From NCBI RefSeq assembly GCF_013215345.1, contig NZ_JABSOV010000035.1, positions 1 to 36,203 on the forward strand: a stretch of 36,203 bases of DNA, read 5' to 3'. The notes beneath the pieces were generated by a model that had not been told where the DNA came from, made no database searches, and was given only the letters and a program-made list of their open reading frames with translations. The position numbers and the translations under genes are program-made. Of this stretch, positions 7,379 to 15,527 are shown piece by piece; position 1 is the stretch's first letter; every line of letters begins with the position of its first letter. This DNA is from Colwellia sp. GTDB lineage: Bacteria > Pseudomonadota > Gammaproteobacteria > Enterobacterales > Alteromonadaceae.

Positions 7379-9583
7379 ATGAGTTATCAAGTTTTAGCGA
7401 GAAAATGGCGACCTAAAAATTTCCAACAATTAATGGGCCAAGAGCATGTTGTCAATGTGCTTGCCAATGCATTATCTCAACAGCGCTTGCACCATGCCTA
7501 TCTCTTTACTGGCACGCGAGGTGTAGGTAAAACTACCATTGCACGAATTTTTGCTAAAAGTCTTAATTGTGAAATTGGTATTACCGATAAGCCCTGTGGG
7601 GAATGTGATGCCTGTATTGATATCGACCAAGGTCGCTTCGTTGACTTACTAGAAATTGATGCCGCCTCTAAAACTAAAGTCGATGATACCCGTGAAATTC
7701 TTGATAATGTTCAATATGCACCAAGCCGAGGTCGATTTAAGGTTTACCTGATAGATGAAGTGCATATGTTATCTCGTCATAGTTTTAATGCCTTATTAAA
7801 AACGCTAGAAGAGCCACCTGAACATGTAAAATTTATTTTAGCGACCACTGATCCGCAAAAGTTACCTGTTACTGTTTTATCACGTTGTTTACAGTTTCAC
7901 TTAAAAGCCTTAACGGTTAAGCAAATCGAAGAAAAGCTCGCTGAAATTTTATCTCATGAAAAAGTCAGTCATGAACAAGGTTGTTTGACTTTACTCGCTA
8001 AAGCCGCCCGTGGCAGTATGCGTGATTCACTGAGTTTAACAGATCAAGCCATTGCTCAAGGGCGAGGAAGTATTAGTTTAGTTAATATTCAACAGATGCT
8101 TGGTGGTATCGACCAAAACTGGGTTTACCAGCTGGTTATTGCTTTATTAAAACAAGACAGCCAAGCATTAATGGCGTTATCACAAGAAATAGCCTCATAT
8201 GCGCCTAGTTATAGCCGTTTATTTGCGGAATTAATTCAGTTATTTCATCAAATAGCTTTACTGCAAATAGTTGATCAGCATTTTGATTTACCCGCTGATT
8301 TGTTAGGGTTATTAAAGAAATTTAGTAAAGCTATGTCAGCTGAAGATGTGCAGCTTTATTACCAAATAAGTCTTAATGGCCGCAAAGATTTACCTTATGC
8401 TTTTGATGAGCAAGCCGCTTTTGATATGACTTTATTGCGCTTACTTGCTTTTAAGCCAATGCAAAAGTCACAGTTTAGCAACGATTCAGTTACCGCCACC
8501 AATACCCAAAGCAATGAAGCTAGTATCAATGAGGTTAACTTCGATGATGTTGAGCTGATAAAATCGGCTAAAGTGCCGGCAAGTGCCGTGGCTTTACCTC
8601 AAATTCCTGCTGTTGAGTTAACTGAGAGTCCAGCTGTAGTAGCTCAACCTGAGCCTGGAGTTCAAGCTACTAACATTGAGTCTGTTGCTAGTGCGGACAA
8701 TGTCCAACAAGAACAATTGCATGATGAAATGCTTGCTATCGAGCAACAAGCAGTCGAACTTAAAAATAGTGCCGGGAAATTTCCAATTCAAGCTCCGAGC
8801 CAACAAGTTGCGGCTCAAGCACCTGTTATCCCAGAGCAAGAAGTTGTTACTCCACAGCAAGTATCATCAATACCTAGTAGCAGTGAACAAAAAAGCCCAA
8901 CACCGATTAGTCCAAATGTGCAAGAAGGGCAACTTAGTATTGATAGTCCAGTAGCCTCCGTGCTCGCAACGAGGAATATGCTTCGAAGTCGAAAGAAAGA
9001 GTTGGAGAAGCAAGCAAAAAAGCCAAGTGACGCAGCTCTGCGTCAGTCTAGTAACCTAGATAGTAATAAAAACAGCGTTAGCGAAGCACCGGTTGACTCA
9101 CAGGTAGCAGCAACGGAAAGTGTTGTTATAGCGCCAGAGCCAGAAGTACCCTTTCATCAAGATAATATTGATCCTGCGAAAATAACAAAAGCGAATCAAG
9201 TTGATAAGTGGGCGCATATGATTGATTCTATGCAACTTACTGCGCGTATTCGGCAACTAGCGATTCATGCAACCATTAGTGAAGATTCGACTGATGATAA
9301 TTTAATTCTTAAGTTAGATCAGGCAACTCGGCATTTATATACTGAGGTCGCTCAACAACAGTTACAAAGCTATATTTGTCAGTTTCTATCTCGGCAAGTT
9401 ACCGTTACCCTCGCTATTGTTGAAGAAACGGTAGCTGATCCTTATCAGATCCAAGTGCAAATTAATGACAAACGACTTGAGTATGCTAAGACTTTATTAA
9501 AAGAAGATGCTGTGGTTATCGCTTTACAAGACACTTTTCAAGCAAGTTTAAATGAAGAGAGTATCTCGCCACGGGAAAGCTAA
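7379..9583 (+). CDS. dnaX: DNA polymerase III subunits tau and gamma
   Basis: Clamp-loader ATPase of 734 residues (tau). The AAA+ core shows the P-loop GTRGVGKT at residues 45-52, four zinc-binding cysteines (64, 73, 76, 79), the Walker B variant LIDEVHM (124-130) and the SRC motif (VLSRCLQF) near residue 168. Domain III extends to about 370. A long Gln/Ser/Ala/Val-rich linker (about 370-600) precedes the C-terminal region (about 605-734) expected to bind DnaB and the polymerase alpha subunit. E. coli tau has 643 residues; the extra length is in the linker. A -1 frameshift cassette at 9004-9045 should also yield a 550-residue gamma form ending at TGA 9028-9030. It lies 29 bases after apt and upstream of ybaB. 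Confidence 0.97.
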   Translation: MSYQVLARKWRPKNFQQLMGQEHVVNVLANALSQQRLHHAYLFTGTRGVGKTTIARIFAKSLNCEIGITDKPCGECDACIDIDQGRFVDLLEIDAASKTKVDDTREILDNVQYAPSRGRFKVYLIDEVHMLSRHSFNALLKTLEEPPEHVKFILATTDPQKLPVTVLSRCLQFHLKALTVKQIEEKLAEILSHEKVSHEQGCLTLLAKAARGSMRDSLSLTDQAIAQGRGSISLVNIQQMLGGIDQNWVYQLVIALLKQDSQALMALSQEIASYAPSYSRLFAELIQLFHQIALLQIVDQHFDLPADLLGLLKKFSKAMSAEDVQLYYQISLNGRKDLPYAFDEQAAFDMTLLRLLAFKPMQKSQFSNDSVTATNTQSNEASINEVNFDDVELIKSAKVPASAVALPQIPAVELTESPAVVAQPEPGVQATNIESVASADNVQQEQLHDEMLAIEQQAVELKNSAGKFPIQAPSQQVAAQAPVIPEQEVVTPQQVSSIPSSSEQKSPTPISPNVQEGQLSIDSPVASVLATRNMLRSRKKELEKQAKKPSDAALRQSSNLDSNKNSVSEAPVDSQVAATESVVIAPEPEVPFHQDNIDPAKITKANQVDKWAHMIDSMQLTARIRQLAIHATISEDSTDDNLILKLDQATRHLYTEVAQQQLQSYICQFLSRQVTVTLAIVEETVADPYQIQVQINDKRLEYAKTLLKEDAVVIALQDTFQASLNEESISPRES
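9004..9045 (+). promoter_or_regulatory. Programmed -1 ribosomal frameshift cassette in dnaX
   Basis: Three parts are in the right order. A Shine-Dalgarno-like GGAG lies at 9004-9007. The heptamer A AAA AAG lies at 9016-9022, exactly in the X XXY YYZ phase of the dnaX frame (GCA AAA AAG CCA). An 8-bp hairpin follows: TGACGCAG at 9028-9035 pairs with CTGCGTCA at 9038-9045, and a slightly shorter stem with a 4-base loop is also possible. After slippage, the ribosome reads GCC AAG TGA, so gamma gains two residues (Ala-Lys) and stops inside the hairpin. This is the arrangement known from E. coli dnaX. Frame and phase were checked by counting from 7379. Confidence 0.9.
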
Positions 9584-9717
9584 TTTTTCTCTTTGAAATA
9601 GGCAATGCTCTAACGGAATAAATTCATTTCATTTACGTTCAAAACTTGCTGTCTTTCAGGTAAAATAGCACAATCAAAGTATAAAATAGTCAACCTAGCA
9701 AATATTGGAGAAAGAAC

Positions 9718-10044
9718 ATGATGAAAGGCGGAATGGGTAACTTAATGAAGCAAGCCCAACAAATGCAGGCCAAAATGGCTAAAGCTCAAGAAGAGCTGGC
9801 AAAAATGGAAGTTGTTGGTGAAGCCGGTGCTGGTATGGTTAAAGTAACTATGACTGGTAGCCACAGTGTGCGTCGTGTTGAGCTTGATGACAGCTTAATG
9901 GACGATGATAAAGACATGATTGAAGATTTACTTGCTGCTGCAGTAAATGATGCCGTACGTCGTGTGGAAGAGCAGAACAAAGATAAAATGGGCGCACTTA
10001 CTGGTGGTATGCAATTACCACCAGGTATGAAAATGCCATTTTAG
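9718..10044 (+). CDS. ybaB: YbaB/EbfC nucleoid-associated protein
   Basis: Small DNA-binding protein of 108 residues. The N-terminal [20 protein letters not shown] coiled-coil helix, the central [19 protein letters not shown] strands, the [16 protein letters not shown] helix and the Met/Gly/Pro-rich tail ending GMKMPF are all typical. Two ATGs (9718 and 9721) follow the ribosome site TTGGAGAAAG. In most gammaproteobacteria ybaB is directly followed by recR; here it is followed by a terminator and a convergent glucokinase gene, so the usual ybaB-recR pair is split. Confidence 0.96.
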   Translation: MMKGGMGNLMKQAQQMQAKMAKAQEELAKMEVVGEAGAGMVKVTMTGSHSVRRVELDDSLMDDDKDMIEDLLAAAVNDAVRRVEEQNKDKMGALTGGMQLPPGMKMPF

Positions 10045-10073
10045 GCTGCTTCTCTAAGCTAGCCCATAAATAT

Positions 10074-10102
10074 AAAAGCTCAAGCATTGCTTGAGCTTTT
10101 TT
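10074..10102. terminator. Bidirectional rho-independent terminator between ybaB and glk
   Basis: A 12-bp perfect stem, AAAAGCTCAAGC (10074-10085) with GCTTGAGCTTTT (10089-10100), followed by T on the plus strand. On the minus strand it also ends in TTTTATATTT. It can serve both ybaB and the convergent glk. Confidence 0.9.
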
Positions 10103-10126
10103 GTTTTTGGCAATGCTATTTTTATG

Positions 10127-11116
10127 TTATTGGCAAACTTGATGAAGATAAGCCGCGGCCCCGATTAAACCCGGTTGGCTTTCAGTAATAACATATGTAG
10201 GCGTTTGTTGGTTTAAATGAGACATACGACCTTTAGTTTCAAAGCGTGATCTAAATTCGCTGTCTTTAACATAGTCAATAAAGCGAGGTACGATACCGCC
10301 AGCGATATATACGCCACCAAGAGAGGCTGTTGTTAAAGCGAGGTTACCAGCAAAACTACCTAACACTTTACAAAATTGAGCTAAGGCTTGCTGACACAAT
10401 TGGCAGCTGCCATTTATAGCCTGTGCACTAATATCTTTCGCCGTTAACTTAGTTTCAGAGGGGGCTGATGAGTCTTCACTTTTGATAACTACTAATGCCT
10501 GATATATTTGCTCTAAGCCATAGCCAGAAAGAAGTTGCTCATAGGATACTCGTTTCTTAAAGGTTTTTAAGTATTGCAATATTTGAATATCAAGCTCATC
10601 AACAGGGGCGAAATCAATATGACCGCCTTCGCCACTCAAACAATGCCAATTGTTATTGACAGGAATTAAGTTAGCAACGCCCAAGCCTGTTCCTGGTCCA
10701 CAAACGGCAATAGGTTTATTTGCTATAGGTTCGCCGCCACCAATCTTTACTTTTTGTCCATCTGTTAACATGGGTATTGCCATAGCAATAGCGGTGTAAT
10801 CATTGATTAGCATTAATTTGTTAAGCTGTAACTCTGCTTTAAGTTCTTTTTGAGAGAACTGCCAAGGTAAATTGGTCATCGAAATTAAATCATCATCGGC
10901 GGGGCAAGCTATTGCCAGACAAGCATTGATACTGGCATTAGTCAGTTGCTTTTCTACCAGATAGTGGCGAATAACGTCAATCAAACTTGAGAATTTAGCA
11001 CATTGATAGCTAATGATTTCTGTGATGTTATTATTTTCGGTAATCGCTAATCTGATATTAGTGCCGCCAATATCAGCAACCAGATTAATTACTTGAGTAT
11101 CTTGTGAGGTCATCAT
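10127..11116 (-). CDS. glk: Glucokinase (Glk family)
   Basis: Cytosolic kinase of 329 residues that phosphorylates glucose with ATP to glucose-6-phosphate. The N-terminal phosphate loop VADIGGTNIRLAI (residues about 13-25), the segment VCGPGTGLGVANL and the sugar-binding GEGGHIDFAP mark it as the E. coli-type Glk family (PF02685), not ROK. It is the last gene of the leftward GH1-GPH-GPH-lacI-glk series and fits as the consumer of glucose released by GH1 and GH3. A 265-bp inverted-repeat element separates it from lacI, so it may be transcribed partly from its own promoter in the 55 bases before its start. ATG 11116 and ATG 11113 are adjacent start choices. Confidence 0.95.
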   Translation of the reverse strand: MMTSQDTQVINLVADIGGTNIRLAITENNNITEIISYQCAKFSSLIDVIRHYLVEKQLTNASINACLAIACPADDDLISMTNLPWQFSQKELKAELQLNKLMLINDYTAIAMAIPMLTDGQKVKIGGGEPIANKPIAVCGPGTGLGVANLIPVNNNWHCLSGEGGHIDFAPVDELDIQILQYLKTFKKRVSYEQLLSGYGLEQIYQALVVIKSEDSSAPSETKLTAKDISAQAINGSCQLCQQALAQFCKVLGSFAGNLALTTASLGGVYIAGGIVPRFIDYVKDSEFRSRFETKGRMSHLNQQTPTYVITESQPGLIGAAAYLHQVCQ

Positions 11117-11171
11117 CTTTTGTGTTACTTCTCGTTCAAAGGTATTTATTTTTCAACTGCATTAGCAACTA

Positions 11172-11436
11172 ATACCAAGTTGATTAAGTTCTTTCCCACT
11201 CAGCGAGAATTAAAAGTCTTAAAGACAAGGCATTGATTGAAGAGAATGGTTATTCCCTTCTCAAAATCAATAACGCTGTGTGTAAGCCTTTTAAACTCGC
11301 CCTTGGGAGCTTACTCGATGACCACTAACTTCGTTAAATTCATTTGATTTAGAATGACTAAACCGGAACAAATTCGCCTTGTTATTGAACATCGTTCATA
11401 GCTCTGAGTAGGGAAGAAATTTAATCAAATTGGTAT
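11172..11436. mobile_element. MITE-like non-autonomous inverted-repeat element
   Basis: Imperfect terminal inverted repeats of about 32 bases. The left end at 11172-11203 begins ATACCAAGTTGATTAAG; the right end, read inwards on the other strand from 11436, begins ATACCAATTTGATTAAA, and both continue into a CTTCCC-ACTCAG-like block. The interior has no convincing ORF but holds a further hairpin (11234-11280, TTGATT...GAGAATGG with TCCCTTCTC...AATCAA). This is the structure of a miniature inverted-repeat transposable element. Its right edge lies 3-4 bases past the lacI stop codon, so it sits exactly in the lacI-glk gap. I saw no clear target-site duplication. Other copies in the genome would be expected. 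Confidence 0.7.
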
Positions 11437-11439
11437 AAG

Positions 11440-12441
11440 CTAAGTTTTGTTAATTACGGAATCTCTGGTAATAAGTGTCGGTTCAAAAGAATGGGTAATT
11501 GACATATCCTTTTGTTTATAAATATTTTTCAATACTAACTTTGCCGCCATATGGCCCATTAAATTTACCGGATTATCTATGGTGGTAAGTTTAGGGTAGG
11601 TATGTCGTGCAAAAATGATATTATCAAAGCCTATTATTGATAGATCTTTAGGTAAGGACAGCCCTTGCTCTCTGCCATAAGTTATTGCTCCCGAAGCCAT
11701 CTCATCATTGGCACAAATTAAAGCGCTAAACTCCTGTTTACTCTCAATGAAAAATTTTAAGCCGTCACTACCACCGGTTTCTTTAAAGTCACCTTCAAAA
11801 TATAGCGTGTCACTAAACGCTATATTATTATCTGCAAGTGCTCGTTTATGACCCGCTAATCGGTCTTTTGAATCGGCTTTAAATTCTGGTCCTGCGATAT
11901 AGGCAATAGCTGAGTGCCCTTGTTCTAATACTGACTGGGTTGCTAAGTAGCCGCCTAATTCATTATCTAAGCTAATGCAGTTGTCATTTAAACCTTCAAC
12001 TAATCGACTCATGAAATAGACCGGCATTTTACCTTTGCATAAATCAATCAGGTAAGCATCACTGACGGCCTCGACGTGTAAGATAATGGCATCACAATTT
12101 CGGCTGATCAGAAACTCAATGCCGTCCTTCTCTTTATCTTCTTCACTGTGACCACAGGTAATAATGACATGTTTGCCAGCGGCTCTTAATTCAGCCTCGA
12201 TGCCCGCCATCATTTGACCAAAGAAAGGACCATGTAATTCTGAAACTAATATGCCAACACTGTTGCTTCTATTGGATGCTAATGATTGCGCAATAGAATT
12301 AGGGCGATAGCCTAACTCTTTCATGGCATCCTGAACTTTTAGGCGTGTTTTATCGCTGACTCGAGAGTTTTTATTTATCACCCGAGAAACGGTTGCTAAA
12401 GAAACCCCCGCCAGTTTTGAAACTTCGTATATAGTCGCCAT
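11440..12441 (-). CDS. LacI-family transcriptional repressor of the beta-glucoside locus
   Basis: Protein of 333 residues. The N-terminal helix-turn-helix IYEVSKLAGVSLATVSRVIN (residues 4-23) and hinge region (SIAQSLASN) are followed by a periplasmic-binding-protein-like effector domain (about residues 60-330: VGILVSELHGPFFGQMMAGI, LIGFDN-like SIIGFDNIIFA and LTTIDNPV). LacI-family regulators usually bind 14-20-bp palindromes with a central CG; six such sites (ATGTAAGCGCTTACAT type) lie in this locus, making it the obvious candidate to bind them. It is fourth in the leftward GH1-GPH-GPH-lacI operon, so it is probably autoregulated through the site at 16977-16992. The effector is likely a beta-glucoside, glucose or a cellobiose derivative, not determinable here. 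Confidence 0.94.
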   Translation of the reverse strand: MATIYEVSKLAGVSLATVSRVINKNSRVSDKTRLKVQDAMKELGYRPNSIAQSLASNRSNSVGILVSELHGPFFGQMMAGIEAELRAAGKHVIITCGHSEEDKEKDGIEFLISRNCDAIILHVEAVSDAYLIDLCKGKMPVYFMSRLVEGLNDNCISLDNELGGYLATQSVLEQGHSAIAYIAGPEFKADSKDRLAGHKRALADNNIAFSDTLYFEGDFKETGGSDGLKFFIESKQEFSALICANDEMASGAITYGREQGLSLPKDLSIIGFDNIIFARHTYPKLTTIDNPVNLMGHMAAKLVLKNIYKQKDMSITHSFEPTLITRDSVINKT

Positions 12442-12518
12442 GTTATTCCTAAGTTGCGCAATGTTGTGGTAAATACTTTGAATTCTAACGATAAAATTCT
12501 AACATGTTTGCCGATATA

Positions 12519-13847
12519 TTAACTAGTAGTAGTACTTAATTGTGCTTGGATTTTAACTACTTTCTGCTCTGTTAAGGTGTATTTTCGCATAACCCAAGCA
12601 ACAGCAAATGAGCCTAACGCGGGTAAAACGGTAAAGGATAATAATATCCCTTGTTTGGTGGCTTCTGTTTGAGCAACATCTGCCTGGTAGTTATAAAATG
12701 CTAATAACCAACCAGCTAGTGCGCCGCCAATAGCTACGCCCATTTTAATGAAAAAGATTACACCAGAGTAAACCATGCCAGTAATACGAATACCGGTTTT
12801 TTTATGACCATAATCTATGGTGTCAGCCATTTTCGCCCATAACAGGGGCGTCGCCATATCTAAAAAGAATTTCCAAGCGATAAAAGCAATATAGGCTAAA
12901 ACAATTTGCTCTTCGCCAATGAAAAAACTAAATAAACATATGGTTGCTGAGATTACTTGTAGAGTGATATAAGCCTTAATTTTACAGACCCGCTTTGCCA
13001 GTGGTTGGGCGACGGCGCAACCAATCATACTGGCAATAACGCCTAAAGTAAGGAAGGACGTAATTAAGTCTTCACGACCAAGAAAGTATTTCACATAATA
13101 AATGGCTAGGGTAAAGCGTAACACTTGCCCGGTTAGCAAAAATAACGCGGCCATACACAAAATACGCCATTGATCGTTTTGCCATAAAGATTGCAGGTTT
13201 TCTTTAAATGATGACGATTGATTTTCAGGTAAGCTGACTCGCTCTTTAGTGCCTAAAAAGCATAACAAAAACAATATTAAGCCCAGTGAACTCATAGCTA
13301 TCATGGTCATTTGATAGCCTTTAGCGCTATCACCATTGCCGAAAAACTCCACCATGGGTAACGTGGCTGCAGCAACAATAACGCCGCCTAACATACCAAA
13401 AACAAAGCGGTAAGATTGTACGGTAACTCGCTCTTTTGCATCGGCGGTTATGACTCCACCTAGTGCACAATAAGGTATGTTAATGGCGGTATAGGCAATC
13501 ATTAATAAGGTATAAGTGACAAAAGCATAAATTATTTTAGTATCGTCGGGTAAGTCCGGCGTGGTAAAAGCCAATATGCTGATAATGGCAAAGGGAAAAG
13601 CAAGCCATAGTAGGTAGGGTCTAAACTGGCCCCATTTACTTTTAGTGTTGTCGGCAAGGTTACCCATGAGCGGATCTGTTATCGCGTCTATTAGCCGAAC
13701 CACAAGAAACATGGTACCAACGGCTGCCGGTGATAGCCCCATAACATCGGTATAAAAAAGTAATAAAAACATCATTACGGTTTGAAAAATAATGTTACTG
13801 GCGGTATCGCCTAAGCCATAGGCTATTTTTTCTCTAACACTGATCAT
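12519..13847 (-). CDS. GPH-family sugar:cation symporter (second of tandem pair)
   Basis: Twelve-helix MelB-like carrier of 442 residues in the inner membrane. Family marks: YGLGDTASNIIFQ at the N-terminus, the RLIDAITDPLMGNLAD motif containing the cation-site Asp cluster, and KWGQFRPYLLW in the loop between helices 2 and 3. It differs clearly from its neighbour at 13933-15468, lacking that protein's extra hydrophobic hairpin in the middle, so the two are unlikely to be a recent duplication and may carry different sugars. Between GPH1 and lacI in the GH1 operon, the likely cargo is a beta-glucoside such as cellobiose or a related disaccharide. The cargo is inferred only from context. Confidence 0.88.
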   Translation of the reverse strand: MISVREKIAYGLGDTASNIIFQTVMMFLLLFYTDVMGLSPAAVGTMFLVVRLIDAITDPLMGNLADNTKSKWGQFRPYLLWLAFPFAIISILAFTTPDLPDDTKIIYAFVTYTLLMIAYTAINIPYCALGGVITADAKERVTVQSYRFVFGMLGGVIVAAATLPMVEFFGNGDSAKGYQMTMIAMSSLGLILFLLCFLGTKERVSLPENQSSSFKENLQSLWQNDQWRILCMAALFLLTGQVLRFTLAIYYVKYFLGREDLITSFLTLGVIASMIGCAVAQPLAKRVCKIKAYITLQVISATICLFSFFIGEEQIVLAYIAFIAWKFFLDMATPLLWAKMADTIDYGHKKTGIRITGMVYSGVIFFIKMGVAIGGALAGWLLAFYNYQADVAQTEATKQGILLSFTVLPALGSFAVAWVMRKYTLTEQKVVKIQAQLSTTTS

Positions 13848-13932
13848 ATATAGTAAACTCTCTTTTTTTATTATTATAATTTAGCTATTTATGTTTTAAC
13901 TCATTATCGCTAGCTATACCAAACTGCTATGG

Positions 13933-15468
13933 CTAAACTGCGACTAAGTCTGCTCTACGTTGTATTAATTCATCACCTATTTGTTGATTTTGTTTACAGC
14001 TTAATGGGTATAGCATCATTAATGCTGCACCAGCAAAAGCAAAGGCAGCGGGTATCCAGCTCATCAGTAATTGCATACCGGGCAAAGCGGCTTCGATAGT
14101 GGCTTTGTCCATACCGTCATAACCATAGTTAGCAAGCACGACCAATACTAGTGCGCCAGCAAAACCGCCACCAGTTTTTTGTACAAAAGTTCCTGCAGAG
14201 TAGATGAGACCAGTTGCTCGGCGACCATTTTTCCATTCAGAGAAATCCGCAGAATCCCCTAACATAGTAAAGAATAGCGTTGGCATCATGGCAGCAAAGA
14301 ATTCAGCACTACAACCTAAGATGAAAATAGCAGTGATATTGCCCTGAGGTACCCAATAGAAAGCGGCGGTTAATAAACCACTAAGCATGAGTGCGACAAT
14401 AAATAATTTTCGCTTACCCAACAATTTTGATAAATAACCAGTACATAAGGCGCCTAATATAGACACCAGTAAAAGAGCGATGAAGTACTTACCAATCATG
14501 AGTTCATCGCCCACTTGATATTTGAAATAATAAGCGATGGTGCCGTATTTTATGCCGTTAAACATCATGGTTAAAAAGCCAATGCCTAAGAGTATCAACC
14601 AAGGTTTATTGGTTAGTAGGTCAACCATATCTCGTTGCGTGCCACTCATATCTTCAGGCGTATTTTTGATTAAACGCTTAATCAGTATCCACATAGAAGT
14701 CATGATGATGACAAAGAATATGCCACTATAAATATCGCGATAATAGAAAAATAAACTCATCGCTAATAAAGGCAAGATGATAAAAGGTAAGTTCTTACTT
14801 AAATCAAATAACTCAGTTTTTAAATTGCTTGATTCATCAACGACCGTCGTTACCCGTTCTTTGGTGGTGGCAAATGTTATTACCATAAGGGCAATTAAAA
14901 TACCGGCAAACATGTACATACTATATTGATAACCTAAGGCATCATTGCCGTCGCCAAAATAGGTAACCAAATCAGGTAAAAACCCCATCACCAACAAACC
15001 ACCAGCAAAAGCGCCAGCAAAACGAAAGCCAGATAAACTAGTGCGCTCAGTGTCACTAGCGGTCATTACGCCCATCAAAGCGGAGTAGGGCACATTATTT
15101 ACGGTATAGGCGAGGGTCAGGCCTATATAGGTTACATAAGCGTAGATGAGTTTATTGCTATCAGATAAATCAGGGGTGGTGAAACATAGCACCATAAATA
15201 AGGCTAAAAAGGGCGTTGACCATAATATCCACGGGCGAAACTTGCCCCAGCGAGTATTAGTACGATCGGCAATCATGCCCATAATGATATCGGTAACGCC
15301 ATCAGATAAACGCACCACTAAAAATAGCATAGCGGCAGCGGCAGCCGTTAGACCAAAAGTGTCGGTATAAAACACCGCTAAGTAAGCTAAAGCGCCGCGC
15401 CAAACTAAATTAGCGGCAGCATCGCCCGTGGCATAACCTACTTTTTCATAAAAGGGAATTTTAGTCAT
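13933..15468 (-). CDS. GPH-family sugar:cation symporter (first of tandem pair)
   Basis: MelB-like inner-membrane symporter of 511 residues. Signature segments: VGYATGDAAANLVWRG, RLSDGVTDIIMGMIADRTN and RWGKFRPWILWS. Compared with the neighbouring carrier it has an extra stretch of about 60 residues between helices 6 and 7 containing two more hydrophobic segments (FIILPLLAMSLFFYY and IFFVIIMTSMWILI), giving about 14 membrane spans. Start: ATG with its first base at 15468 is preferred because AGGAAA (complement of 15473-15478) sits correctly before it; an in-frame ATG at 15483 would add five residues that include this ribosome site. Downstream of the GH1 gene, it probably imports the substrate of that enzyme. 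Confidence 0.88.
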   Translation of the reverse strand: MTKIPFYEKVGYATGDAAANLVWRGALAYLAVFYTDTFGLTAAAAAMLFLVVRLSDGVTDIIMGMIADRTNTRWGKFRPWILWSTPFLALFMVLCFTTPDLSDSNKLIYAYVTYIGLTLAYTVNNVPYSALMGVMTASDTERTSLSGFRFAGAFAGGLLVMGFLPDLVTYFGDGNDALGYQYSMYMFAGILIALMVITFATTKERVTTVVDESSNLKTELFDLSKNLPFIILPLLAMSLFFYYRDIYSGIFFVIIMTSMWILIKRLIKNTPEDMSGTQRDMVDLLTNKPWLILLGIGFLTMMFNGIKYGTIAYYFKYQVGDELMIGKYFIALLLVSILGALCTGYLSKLLGKRKLFIVALMLSGLLTAAFYWVPQGNITAIFILGCSAEFFAAMMPTLFFTMLGDSADFSEWKNGRRATGLIYSAGTFVQKTGGGFAGALVLVVLANYGYDGMDKATIEAALPGMQLLMSWIPAAFAFAGAALMMLYPLSCKQNQQIGDELIQRRADLVAV

Positions 15469-15527
15469 TTGCTTTCCTATCATTTAGCTTGTAATCATTT
15501 GGGCAAAAAAATCGGCTTATCTATTTG

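Noticed and set aside
8676-8954. 92-codon ORF inside the dnaX linker in another frame
   Set aside because: Low-complexity shadow of the Gln-rich linker; it is not the gamma product, which is made by the -1 shift at 9016-9022.
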